Shown piece by piece: positions 43,233 through 53,934 of a DNA stretch of 64,000 bases. Position numbers and translations under genes: made by a program. Numbering within the stretch: position 1 is the first letter of the stretch; each line of letters opens with the position of its first letter. The DNA lies in the NCBI RefSeq assembly GCF_000226115.1, contig NC_016459.1, positions 4,222,501 to 4,286,500 on the forward strand, written 5' to 3'. This DNA comes from Thermothielavioides terrestris NRRL 8126. Lineage: Eukaryota > Ascomycota > Sordariomycetes > Sordariales > Chaetomiaceae. The notes beneath the pieces are model-generated. The model was given only the letters and a program-made list of their open reading frames with translations, was not told the DNA's origin and made no database searches.

Positions 43233-43850
43233 TTACATTGAATTCGTCCGCCTCCACCTTCTCTCCAGCGGCTCCGTTACTGTCGGCGAGTCGGCCTGCG
43301 CCGTGTGCTCGCTCGCCGCCGCCATCGTCACAGGCCACAGCCACGCGTCCTCCTCTGCGGCCGCCGTGTGGTCCTCGGGCAGCTCCACTTTGTCCCCGGG
43401 ATCTGTGTAGCTCGAGCGCGTGCCATCCATCTCTAGCGCCTCACGGTCTGCCTCATCCAGCTCCGCCGCCGGCGCCGCCACCACCTGCGAGCGTCTGCGT
43501 AGAAACTAAACTATGCTTGCCGCAAGCGCCAACACGCCCACTACGCACCCGATCACCACCCCCGCAATACACCGACGACAGACAGCGCGGTGAACCACGG
43601 CAGCGGGGTCGGGACGCCGGTGTGGGAGCTGTCAGGGTAGGAGACGACGCCAAAAATCGAGCACTCCATGGTCCACCCGACGGCGTTGACGCCGCTACGG
43701 TTCAAGTTGACACGCGGCAGTGCAGATTCCGTGGGCCCTTCTTGTATCGCGGAGTACTCCAACGGTTTCTGCTTGTACATGTCGGGATTACATGCCCACT
43801 GGATGTACCGTCATGACATTGGCTTTGCTGCCTGCCAGCATGCTTGCTGA
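43233..43850 (-). pseudogene. single-pass membrane protein, probably broken
   Basis: Minus-strand reading gives RYIQWACNPDMYKQKPLEYS, then GVNAVGWTMECSIFGVVSYP and TGVPTPLPWFTALSVVG. After a shift of frame a hydrophobic segment IAGVVIGCVVGVLALAASIV follows, then a TAG (43506-43508), and FLRRRSQVVAAPAAELDEAD with an acidic tail to the stop at 43233. A single transmembrane helix followed by an RRR stop-transfer motif makes biological sense only if the frameshift and the TAG are lesions. Another stop (TGA, 43811-43813) lies in frame before RYIQW. An alternative is an intron (GTGGTG...ACGCAG) that removes the membrane helix and keeps frame, so a living gene is not excluded. No family was recognised. 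Confidence 0.45.
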
Positions 43851-44002
43851 GGGGAGCATCTTACTCAAAGGCCGCATATTCCGAGCTTCTTGATCCGGCC
43901 TGGCCGTGCGTCTCCTCAGGGATCTGACTTTACATGTTTTCATCCCCCCGGCTCTGGGCCATCCATTTAATCATCCACCCGAATCGCCTTCAGAGATTAA
44001 GG

Positions 44003-44335
44003 ATGAACATTGGCAAAGTTCCCAATCCATTGGTCTGGGCGGTTGCCGGCTTGATTTTCTCTGGTTCCATTCATGTTGTCCGTTCATTTGCGGAGAGCGG
44101 CACGTCTTAGCCTCACAGATCTTGATTCTTCACCTTTTTCTTTTTGGCACCACATTGACAGGCTCCTGGCCCTGCCTTGATTCTCAGGTGGGGAATCTCC
44201 AACACCCTTTTTGGTGCGGTGTGCTGCACAATCGGCTTGTTGACGAGCATCGGCATTTACCGGGCTTACTTCCACCCTCTAACGCGAGCTGGCTTGGACA
44301 GGCCCTTGGTACAGACATGCGGACATCGAAGAATT
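44003..44335 (+). pseudogene. possible cytochrome P450 N-terminal relic
   Basis: From an ATG at 44003 the frame reads MNIGKVPNPLVWAVAGLIFS and then hits a stop. After about 44160 another frame gives LRWGISNTLFGAVCCTIGLL and TSIGIYRAYFHPLTRAG. A hydrophobic helix followed by IYRAYFHPL is typical of the membrane anchor and hinge of fungal P450s. The Pro-rich hinge that should follow is lost, and no haem-binding region is present. The match is short, so the call is tentative. Confidence 0.3.
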
Positions 44336-44949
44336 GACATGTAGGAGCTGCCTATACGGATCCCCGAGGTGGTGGAGTAGGTGGATCGGTTGAACCCTTT
44401 ACAGACACATAAATCATCTTCTTTCGCTGATCTGGCCTGAATAGCTCGTCGTATTTTCTGCGGTTTGATCCCGCATTGGGCAGGGAGCGTCTGAGCTCCG
44501 GCACACGCAAGCATAAGCATACAAGCTCGTAGAAATCTGAAGCAAGTCTGCTCAGAAGGATCCAAAACTAGTAGCTGAAGGGATCAGAACCGGACCAGAA
44601 ACCGCGCACTGTGAACACCACCCCACGCTTCACAGTTGGTTTTGGCAAATGGTGCCCTGAGGGATGTGAGAAAAGGAAAGATCATCATTTCATTTCTACC
44701 CGTTTCCAGTGTCCAATTCTGCTCTGTCAAAGCCGCAACGCAAAAGCACTGCCTGTTTCTGCTCAAGAGCAAACGATGTGGGCATCGAACTTCACCAGGG
44801 GCAGTCCCCGCCGCCTTCTTTCGTGTGTCGGACCCTATGCCTCACCGATTCTCTCCAGTCACACCAGCAGAAACCAGCAGTGCACAGCTGCGCGCCACAA
44901 ATGCGGCTCACTTGTGGTGGCTCTGGGTGTCTAGGACAAGCATTGGAGG
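44336..44949. other. intergenic, no feature seen
   Basis: This is the 3' side of the 212-aa gene. No coding sequence, repeat or RNA was recognised. Confidence 0.4.
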
Positions 44950-45588
44950 TTAGCACGACACAAAGTAAGCATTTGGAACAGGGAAGCTATTACTCTTGTG
45001 CGTGTTAGCGTTGCCGCTGCGGGTGGTTCTCGTGTCGCACACAATGGTGCAAGCCATGGTAATGGGATCACCGCGACCAAAGTCCCAAGCGGTCTGCACA
45101 GGCTCGGCAGGTTTGTCTTCTTCTGTCAGAATCCTGGTGAGGTTCTTGCGGCCCTCTGTCCACTCGATGAGAGCGGGGGCATCCTTTCCACCCTCGATGT
45201 GATAGAAGCCAAGGATGTCCTGCAGATTGAACTGCCGGGTGATGTCGAGGAACTTGTCGACCAGATCCCGAGGCGGCTCCTCCGTCTGCCGAGTTGTGAA
45301 CTCGTACGGAGTACCATTGGCGAGCCAGCGCTCTGGGTAGAAGCGCTCAATGTTCTCCAGTCTCTCCGGTTGAGAGACGTTTCCCTTGGAGAGCATGATC
45401 TCCGTATCGTCGAGCTTGCAGTGAGAATGGACAAGGCAGATGCCGAACACGTTGTTGTACTGGGCAAGCAGCTTGGCAAGCTGCTTGAACACGGGCTCGC
45501 GTTCGACGAACCGAGCGTCAGCATCTCCGAGGGTGGGAAGGGTGTTGTAAAGATGAGCAACTGGAACTTGTACGGCGGCGGCAGCCAT
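44950..45588 (-). CDS. conserved-type fungal protein of unknown function, 212 aa
   Basis: An uninterrupted frame starts at the ATG 45586-45588 and ends at 44950. It begins MAAAAVQVPVAHLYNTLPTL and continues GDADARFVEREPVFKQLAKL, FGICLVHSHCKLDDTEIMLS, IERFYPERWLANGTPYEFTT and IEWTEGRKNLTRILTEED. The pattern (LPTLGDADARF, FGICLVHSHC, YPERWLA, GTPYEFTTR, EGR-N-TR) recurs in small proteins of many ascomycetes that lack an assigned function; that is from memory of the family, not from a search. There is no signal peptide or membrane segment, so it should be cytosolic. It has no intron. An upstream in-frame codon would add ten residues. Confidence 0.75.
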   Translation of the reverse strand: MAAAAVQVPVAHLYNTLPTLGDADARFVEREPVFKQLAKLLAQYNNVFGICLVHSHCKLDDTEIMLSKGNVSQPERLENIERFYPERWLANGTPYEFTTRQTEEPPRDLVDKFLDITRQFNLQDILGFYHIEGGKDAPALIEWTEGRKNLTRILTEEDKPAEPVQTAWDFGRGDPITMACTIVCDTRTTRSGNANTHKSNSFPVPNAYFVSC

Positions 45589-46380
45589 GATGAAGGAGTC
45601 GAAGGCACAAAGAAGCAAGAGGCGTCAAAGCGTTGTTGCAAAGACGGAGACAAGAGTCGAGAAGAAAAGCCCGACACTCCTGATTCTAAAGATCAAAGTC
45701 GGGTCAGAAACAGGGGGCTTTATAGAAGCGGGCTCTCCCTCCCTCAGCCCGACTCCCTAAGTCAATCACCCTGAGCCAACCCACCGCCAGTCCACTCCAA
45801 CACATCCCGACATCCCGCGATGGGCCCAATGGGGAAGTAATAGCCGAGCAAAGGACTGGTGCTTCCGAGCCGTTGTCTTGTTCAGCGTGGGGATGCGTGG
45901 AAACGCTGATTCCGAGCTGACTACCTCTCTGTGATCAGATGTTCGCTGTTGAGCAGCTCATTGGTTCACACAACAACAACACTTGCAGCCAACCGCATAA
46001 ACTTGCGCCTCATGACGCAGCAGTAGTTATGGGCAACAGCGCGGGCACCAATGATGGGAGCCATGCATTGTCCTAGCTGGAGTGGGTTATCAAACTGATG
46101 TCTCTGGAATAATCTACATGACTCTATGATACAACATTCAAGAGACGATTGGACTCATCCACCCTGCAGTGTCTGTGAGGGAGGCGGGGTTTTGAGGGAC
46201 GAGAGTGGAAGGGAACTAGCGAACCTGGGACCGCTTGGATCGGGGCACATTGCCAACAGGAAGCAGGTTGAAAATGGAACGAGATGATTCGTAATCGAAG
46301 CGGCAAGGCAGTGCCTGTTCAGCCGACTGGGCGGATTCAGATGTGGGCACCCAGGTCTCTCTCAGGCCGCCTGGTGTATG
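45589..46380. other. upstream region of the 212-aa gene
   Basis: Presumed promoter and 5' UTR close to 45589. The rest shows no coding frame or repeat. Confidence 0.4.
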
Positions 46381-46475
46381 TACCTAGGTAAATACGGTAT
46401 CTTTAAATCAGGACCTACCTGACCTACCTGGTACTTACCTTAGGTAGGTTAGGTAGGTAGGCATGTGTGTACCTA
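46381..46475. repeat. TAGGTA/TACCT simple repeat cluster
   Basis: Repeated TACCTAGGTA, GACCTACCT and TTAGGTAGG units occupy about 95 bp and form partly self-complementary blocks. Such TACCTAGG clusters are common intergenic simple sequence in sordariomycetes. The function is unknown. Confidence 0.7.
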
Positions 46476-47755
46476 CATGCTCGATAGTATCAAAAACAGT
46501 CCTGGTGTTGGTGCTAACGGATGATTTACATGGTACGCATTAGTAGGTAGCGGGCAGAGGGAGCTGATACCCGAGCAGAAGGGAACTGGAATTGGTGACC
46601 TCTGGCCACGCGGGGAGCGAGCTGGCGACCACAGAACAAAGAACCTCTGAAACTGCCCGGCCGAGAATATCCAAATCAGGCTGTGTTTGTCGTTTCCAAA
46701 CACCGGGGCAAGTGGGTCCAAATGCCTGCAAACATGCACCCACCTCATTTGACAACAGCAGCAACAGTGGACGAACGTCGCCATCGAATTTGAAGCTGGA
46801 GATGTTGAAGAGAACGGCCCAAATAGCAATTGTCTAGCATTTTTAAGTGCTTGCTGATGTTTTTAGACTTTCTTTGATAGGCGTTTTGCTCTGTTGCGCA
46901 TGTTGGAGACGGTACACATGTTGCGCATGTTGGAGACGCGACACATCCGTGGATGTTGCGCGGGGAGCAACGACGGCGACAACCGACGACAACGCCCACC
47001 ACAACACAGGCATGCAACCGCTTAAACCGCTGTATTGGGCACAGATTCGAAGCTCTTAGTGCATTTTGCAATATCTCTGTGATGGCCTATTGTTCTGATA
47101 CTTCCTTTTTGGCGTTTCCTTCCTATACCGCGGTGATCGCGGTGATCGTGAGCACTCGGGTATTGTAGCTTTATCGCGGCCATCGCGGCCATCGCAGTGT
47201 CATGCACCTGAACGGCCCGACCAACGAGCCCCGCTTCGGCACCTCAACGGCTAGTTACCGGGCCGACCTCCTTCACCCTCCATTCGGCACCTCGGCCAAG
47301 CCTGACCCAATGCGGAACGCCACACAGGAAGCCTGCATGCGCATCGAGGACGCAGAGTGGTCACCCTGATCAAGCGGGCCACTCGGAGGGACGCTCGAAG
47401 GGGCACTGAGCTGAACAGCTGCGGGGAACTGAGACAGTTGGCACGGCAAGAGAGCAGATTGGGCGCACCAGGGGAGCTGAGCATACACTTCGCCTCAGGA
47501 TGGGCAAGGAAAGAATATGCAAGCTGAGGATCGGAGCTGGGCCGTTCGGCATGAATGAAGGCTGATGCGGAGGTCGATTGGGAGCCGGGATGGGAGAGAG
47601 AAGAAGAGTGGAAGCAGCAGGGAGGAGAGAAGGCGAAAGTTCACGCAAACACCTCGCCCACCCTCCTTGCATGCTACCCCTGCAGCCTGGGCTCTGTGTG
47701 TGCCTTGCTCATGCTCCGTCACTTCAACATCTCAATTTTCCCCCTTCCTTTAGGA
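46476..47755. other. intergenic, short local duplications
   Basis: GCGCATGTTGGAGACG occurs twice (about 46897 and 46923). CGGTGATCG and CGGCCATCG are each doubled near 47130-47190. No gene was recognised. GC content falls at 47.93 kb, just after this stretch. Confidence 0.4.
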
Positions 47756-47925
47756 GCGCAGTTTAATGCGCCTAGCGCGGGCGCAGTTCAATCCTTCTCC
47801 CCCCTCGGTGCGCCCGCAGTTCAATCCGCCTAGCGTGCTTGCAGTTCAATCCACCTAACACGCCCACAGTTCAAATGCGTAGATGTAATTCAAATGCGTA
47901 GCCGCAGTTCAGATACATACTTATC
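47756..47925. repeat. degenerating GCAGTTCAAT minisatellite at the GC/AT border
   Basis: About seven copies of a unit close to GCAGTTCAATCCGCCTAGC occur at 20-31 bp spacing (near 47758, 47783, 47815, 47840, 47864, 47885 and 47904). Copies on the right have more A and T (AATTCAAATGCGTAG), consistent with increasing RIP-type decay toward the AT-rich block. Confidence 0.75.
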
Positions 47926-47929
47926 TCTC

Positions 47930-48359
47930 AAACTATAACTGTTGCATAGTAGTTTGCCCTACTAAGAGAAATATTCTCTGTAGAGATTTTGCGTTCAAAT
48001 CTCTTTTAGAGCGTAGATTCTTAATAAGATATATAATAGTATAAAGTAAAAAAGATAAAAAAGATAATAAAGTGATAATATACATATTTTACTGTAATTT
48101 ACAATCTAGAAAATAGCATTTAACTTAAAATAGCTTACGATTTAAAATAACTATTATATAGTAAAAGTTAGTAGTATATAAAATCGACTCTTTAATAAGC
48201 TATTTATTATATACTACATTAGCTCTCCTATTTATAGCTCTATAGCTCTGTGGCTTAGACACCTATAAAGCTCTAACATCTAGTATTAGATTAGAAAGAT
48301 AGACTGCCTAGATATAAAGACCAAGTTTTTCTATTATTTCAAATCGTTACATTCACTAC
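47930..48359. other. AT-rich, no gene
   Basis: This is the first stretch of the AT-rich block, dominated by TA, TAG and TAT. No coding frame of note was seen. Confidence 0.5.
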
Positions 48360-48606
48360 TATCACACGCAACTGTGGCAAGGGCATCTATAACCGCACCG
48401 CGGTCAGGGGTGACGAGTGTTCCCTTAAAAGAGAACCTCACCCGGAACCCCTTCGTAGGAAGACAGACTATATCAACTTACTTTTGTGACATATACTAGT
48501 GTTCGGGAGTGCCGCCTCATTAGTTGACGAGACTGAGAGGCATTGATCTTTCTTATCCTTACACGTTTACCGCTAGATGGTCACCGAGGACTATCTGTGT
48601 ATAACT
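48360..48606. mobile_element. MITE-like element, copy A
   Basis: About 247 bp that is the reverse complement of the element at 49442-49689. The two share, for example, the complement pair TCAATGCCTCTCAG and CTGAGAGGCATTGA and the end motif GTATAAC. Its ends are more altered than those of copy B, and no clean target duplication is visible. Confidence 0.7.
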
Positions 48607-48694
48607 GTTAAACCTACTATAGCAGTAGGCTATGTAAATAGAGTTAGAGAACTGCTATAGTGGTAGTAGTAGTAAGGTAGTTACCCCGAGCCAC

Positions 48695-48825
48695 CTACCC
48701 TGCACCTCCGGTGCAGTGGTGGTTGTATCCCAAGGGACCTACCCTGCACTGTCTCCCAACCGACCTACCCTGCATCTCTCCCACGCGACCTACCCTACAC
48801 CTCCTACCTACCTTATACTTACTTT
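48695..48825. repeat. CGACCTACCCTGCA minisatellite
   Basis: The motif ACCTACCCTGCA recurs about four times (near 48692, 48740, 48767 and, changed, 48788-48815) in a C-rich stretch that stands out from the AT-rich surroundings. Confidence 0.65.
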
Positions 48826-49344
48826 ATTTGAATGGCTACATCGTAACTAAACTTTTACCAAAATGGGACTGGCTTATATATATCGATAGCTTAGTTAAAG
48901 GACTATATATCTATATATATACAATTTAGGGTTAGGGTTGGTAAGGTTTTCAAATTTGAGGTTAAAGTAGGTAGGGCTATAGAGGCAGTGGGCCCAGTGA
49001 TTGGTTAGAGCCAGTTCACGAGCTTGCGAGCCGATTTTTAGGAAAACCTAGTAAAATGAGTTTTGCGAGTGTGGGAAATCCGCCCCATAGCCCGCTAGCT
49101 CGTGTAGAACACTGCACCTAGGCCGGTGAGTATATGAGCGAGAGAGGAGATGCTCGCTCAACAGTAGAATACAAACTACTATTTAGCTCAACGCAAGCCT
49201 ATATTAGTCCTTTCTAGCCTGTGCCGCACTACCACTGTAGAAGGCTACAGGCCTTTTAGGCCCTGTAAGCCCTTCTAAGTTCTCTTGCTTAGTTCTAAGC
49301 TATAGTGCCTGCAAAAGCTTCTAGAATAACTCAATCTCAACAAT
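48826..49344. other. AT-rich with one telomere-like doublet
   Basis: TTTAGGGTTAGGGTTGG lies near 48928-48944, a two-unit telomere-type motif. The rest has no recognisable gene or repeat. Confidence 0.5.
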
Positions 49345-50025
49345 AACAACTACTAAGGGATCTAGCCTTCTAATTATATATATTTAAGTAAGCTAAGCTT
49401 ATCTTCTTTGTTATTATATAAGACATTAAACAGTTGTTAATTGTTATACATGGATAGTCCTCAGTGACTATCTAGCGGTAAACGTGTAAAGATAAGAAAG
49501 ATCAATGCCTCTCAGCCTCGTTAGCCGATAAGGCGGCACTTGTGAACACTAGTATATGTTACAAAAGTATATTGATGCAGTCTGCTATTCTACGAAGGAG
49601 TTGTAGACGAGGTTTCTCTTTTAAGGGAACGCTCGTTACCCCTGACTGCAGTACGGTTATAGGTGCCCTTGCTACAGTTGCGTATAACATTAATATATAT
49701 TCGTTAGTACTACGTTAGTAGTCTTCCTTCTTCTAAGAAGGCTATTAAGTCTCTTCTTTCATTGTTCTACCTCTGTCTAAATAATAAGCATTTAGGCTAT
49801 TAAGCTTTAACTACATTCTTATTATCTTTTGCCTTTTTGCTATATCCTACTAGGCGCACCTAAGCTATATATCTACCTATTAAAGAGATATCCTTCTAAC
49901 TACTTAATATTTGCTATCTTTATTATCTGTCTAAAGGGATAATACATTCCTTTAGGAGCTATCTCTCGCGCCTAGTCCTAGGTGTAGTAGGGTAGGTTGG
50001 TGTAGAGGTGTTACACTACTTTAGT
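49345..50025 (+). repeat. 5' LTR of Gypsy element I, interrupted by a MITE
   Basis: The sequence from about 49345 to 49436 and from 49695 to about 50025 matches 53935-54345 with many C/T and G/A differences. Shared landmarks are ATATATATTTAAGTA, TTCTTCTAAGAAGGCTATTAAG, CGCCTAGTCCTAGGTGTAG and GTAGGTTGG. The two parts are separated by the inserted element at 49442-49689. Outer edges are approximate. Confidence 0.75.
49442..49689. mobile_element. MITE-like element, copy B, inside the 5' LTR
   Basis: A 248-bp insertion with 8-bp inverted ends TGTTATAC/GTATAACA is flanked by the direct repeat TTAAT (49437-49441 and 49690-49694). The uninterrupted 3' LTR shows the pre-insertion site. There is no coding capacity. 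Confidence 0.85.
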
Positions 50026-50479
50026 ATCTATAGAGCTAAGCTCCCGCCTATGTATATAAATCTTAGCTCTCCTCTCATATACTAGGAGGAGCTCTCTCAA
50101 TCTATAACCTCTTCTATATCCTCTTTTCTTTAGCTTTTACTTAGCTACCTAATACGCTCTCAATTCCTCTTTTCACTATTATATAATAATTTTATACGTA
50201 TAGCTATCTTTGCTTTATAGGATTATTTATAATATTATTTTCTCTTAGGCAAGTAGCGTAGTATAGTAATTAGTCCTAAGAGCTGCTAGACAAGTAGGTA
50301 GCTTAGCGACATTCAGTTAAAAATACTTTAAAGATACTTATATAACATATTATTGCAGGCAAGCTACATTTGCAGTGTCTATATACTAGAGGCTAAAGCT
50401 AATATTTAACTGTTTAACTTATACTAGCACTGTTATAGACTAGGCTATACCTAGGCTAGGTATATAGGGCTACGCCTAG

Positions 50480-50575
50480 GATCCGTAGCGGCCCTGGGAC
50501 GGACCTGTAGCGGGCCCGCCTCGCGCCTAGAATAACGTCGGTCCGAACCCACTTCGCAAGCCCCTAAAAAACTCT
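50480..50575. other. GC-rich island within element I
   Basis: About 95 bp (GCGGCCCTGGGACGGACC and nearby) has kept high GC inside an AT-rich element, shortly after the 5' LTR. It may be a segment unaffected by RIP or a later insertion; I cannot assign it. Confidence 0.5.
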
Positions 50576-50899
50576 ATACGTAAGGACTATAGCCTATACT
50601 TCTCCTTTTTCCTTCCTTAAAGTAGTTGAATAGAACATTATACACTTATCTATAGACGCTATAAGGCTAGTATATTATAGTTCAACTACCTTTATATAGA
50701 TAGAGTAGCTATTACTTCTAGGTATAGACGAGAGTAGTATACTAGGCATTTCAACGCTAGTACTAAGTAGACTAGATATTACTATAAATAACTTAGGCGT
50801 CTTATAGGTCCTAGACCTAGATTAGGTCTATAAACATTTCTAGCTCCTATAGGAGACGATTGTATATTAGAATACAACTATTAAAGAACTTTGTATAGC

Positions 50900-53860
50900 C
50901 TAGATTGTTGTAGCTTAGACTATAAACGCCTTTATAGTAGCTAACGCCCTAGCTTCGACGACTAATGCTATAGCTCTAGCAGCTTCTTAGATATAGTAGA
51001 AGCGCCTCCCTATAGGACAACCCTTCAATAATAAAAAGGAGCTCTTTACTATTTAAAAAGCTATAATAGCGTATATCCTAGTAATAGACTAGGACTTTAT
51101 TAGAGGCCTCTACGACTAATAGATATTTATTTAGAGGAACTTTAGCGAGGGAGTCTAGGCTAAGGTTATAGCCTTCTATAAGTTAGGAGGACCTAGCTAT
51201 AACTACGACCTAGAAATATTTCTTAAATATCTCTCGATAGTTTATATAGACCTCTATAAGTAGGTTATAGCCTTAATAAAGCTAGATATACTTCGCTAAA
51301 GAGACAACGAGCTATTTTCCTCTTTTATTGTTTACTTTAAGACGAAGCTATTAAAGGCTAAAGGACTTAATTAGAGTAACAAAGTACAATTTATTAAACT
51401 ATAACGATAACTCTCTTTAAAGTTAAAGTATATTATAATAGAATAGGGGGTCCTATAGAACAACTATACTATAGCTATTACAAAATACTATAAGATCGCT
51501 ATTGATCTAGAGGCTCTCCGCCTAGAGGAACAATACTAGTAGTCCTAGAGTAAACGACCTAGGCCTAATATAAATATAGAGAAAGATATAGATAGAGATA
51601 TATTGATAACTAAGATTAATATAACCTACACTACTCTAGCCTAGAGGGGAGCTAATAGGGGTTATAGAGGAAAGTAGTAGTAGAACAAAGGAAAACAAAG
51701 TGTAAATACGCTATAGACAAAGTAGGTAAACAACAAAGTATATATAGTATACTAATAGGCTAGAGCCTATATCTATTATAGGCGCTAAGGCTACTTTATA
51801 GCTATTTATCCTTTCGCCCTAGCTAAGAGACTAGCTCCTTAAGTCAATATTAATAAGTTAGAGGCTAAGGAATAAGTAGAGGAGGACTCCCCCTCTAAAG
51901 AGGAGAAGGGAAAAGAGTAGCCCCTATACAAAGTCTTGTACAAAGGCCGAAAGGACTTAGCCGCTTATAGAACGAGTTTATAGAGATTAGAGAGAGAATA
52001 GATAAGCCCCTCTTTCTTATCCCTATTTTCCTAAACTCCTCTAGTTTTATAAATATATAAGTAGATAGTAGATACTAAAGCTATAGAACTATTAGCGAAA
52101 GAGTATATTAGAGGTTAGAGATTAAGTAGGTAAGCTTACTAACTCCTTATACCCTAGATATTATAGTTAAAGAGGTATAAATTATAAAGAAAATTATATA
52201 TATCGCCTATATTACAATAGATATTAATAGGTAGATCAGTGCTACTATATTCTATATAGTCCTAGGGCTAGCCTACAACGTTATATTAAAGCTCTTCTAG
52301 ATAAACCACTATAAGATTGTACTAGACCTAGCTAATAAGGTCTTTACTATCAATTTATAAAGCGGCTTATAGGTATATAAATGCTCCTTATAGTAGAAAG
52401 AAACTAACACTACCCTAGTTATAAGTACAATATTTATAGGTATAGCTTATAAGGTATAAAAGAAAAAGTCTAAAGGGGTATAAGATATATTCCTTGTCAC
52501 TAGTATCTATAAAATAACTACTATACTAGGAGCGACCGTCTTCTAGCCTAATACTAACCTAGACCTAAAGGTCGCCTTGCTAGAGGAGCTATATAACTTC
52601 GCCAACCTCTTTAACAAAGAGAAGGCGAATAGCTTACCCCCTTATTAGGGGGAGGCTAACTATTATATTCGTCTTAAGATAGGCTTAGATAGAAAACCTC
52701 CTAAGCTCCTATAGAGACCCTTATACAATATACTAAGGGACTACCTCCTAGAGATTTAAAAGTGGGTTATAGACCTATTAGATAAAGGATAAATCTAAGT
52801 AAGCTCTTTATTAGTAGCTGCCTTAGTCCTTTTTATAAAGAAGCTAAAAGGAGGATAGAGGTTCTATATAGACTACCAAGCCCTAAACAAGATTATTAAA
52901 TAAGACTAGTACCTACTCCCCTTAATTAAGGAGACTCTTTGGTCCCTAGCTAGGGCTAAATAGCTTATAAAGCTAGATATTAAGGCTATATTCTACTATA
53001 TCTAAATAGCTAAGGGGGATAAGCACTTTATAGTGTTTTATATAAGGTTTAGACTATTTAAGTAGCTAGTCTACCCCTTTAAGCTCGTAGATACCTCTAC
53101 AACGTTCTAGAGATATATTAACAACGCCCTTAGTTTAACGCTAAGAGACTATATAATAATATACTTTAACAACGTCTTAGTATACTTGAGTAGAAGCTAA
53201 AAGGATTATATAAGAAAGGTATATAAGGTCCCCTAAAGACTAAGGGATATAGGCCTCAACCTAGACCTTAAGAAATATATATTTATAGTAAAGGAAGTCA
53301 AATATCTAGGGTATATTATAGAGATAGAGGTCTATATCTATCCTAACCCTAAGAAGATCAAGGCTATCTACGAGTAGAAGGCGCCTTACAAAGTCTAAGG
53401 AGTATAGAGCTTCCTAGGATTTACTAATTTCTATTGCGACTTTATCCTCAACTTCTCTAAAAAGGCGGCTCTACTAACACACCTTACCTATAAGAATATC
53501 CTATTCCACTAAGGCAAAGAGGAATAGGAAGCCTTTAATATACTTAAAGCTACGTTTATATTAGAGCTAATCCTCGTCTAGTAGGACCCTAAAAGGGAGA
53601 TAGTCGTAGAAGCGGACTATTCTAGTACAACGCTTAGTAGGTACTTATCTTAGTAGGAAGAGGATAGGGTTCTCTACCCTATAGCCTACTACTCTATAAA
53701 GCTAAGCCCTATTAAATATAACTATACTATCTATAATAAGGAGCTACTAACTATTATCTCTTGCCTTAAGGCTTAGTCGGCGAAGCTCTAGAGTATCGTA
53801 GCCCCCTTTACTATCTTAATCGACTATAAGAACCTTAAGTACTTTACCTAGTAGATTGGG
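50900..53860 (+). pseudogene. gag-pol of Gypsy element I
   Basis: A plus-strand reading shows Gypsy RT landmarks with stops where Gln or Trp would stand: LFIKKLKGG then RFYIDYQALNKIIK (RT block 2), KLDIKAIFYYI (block 3), VYPFKLVDTSTTF and YFNNVLVYL, where the usual YxDD has become YFNN. The RNase H part shows EADYSSTTL, YYSIKLSPIKYNYTIYNKEL and PFTILIDYKNLKYF. All these blocks lie in the expected order. The product would be truncated many times and inactive. Confidence 0.8.
51768..51809 (+). other. fossil CCHC zinc knuckle of Gag, element I
   Basis: The 14 codons have the CX2CX4HX4C spacing, but all four ligand positions are now TAT or TAC (Tyr), and the glycine before the former His is kept. 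TGY to TAT and CAY to TAY are the changes RIP makes on either strand. Confidence 0.7.
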
Positions 53861-53934
53861 GTAATGGACTACCTAGACATAGGGGACCCAGTTTTTCTGT
53901 TTTTCTATTTGTCGTAGAGCGTTGTATCCGTTGC

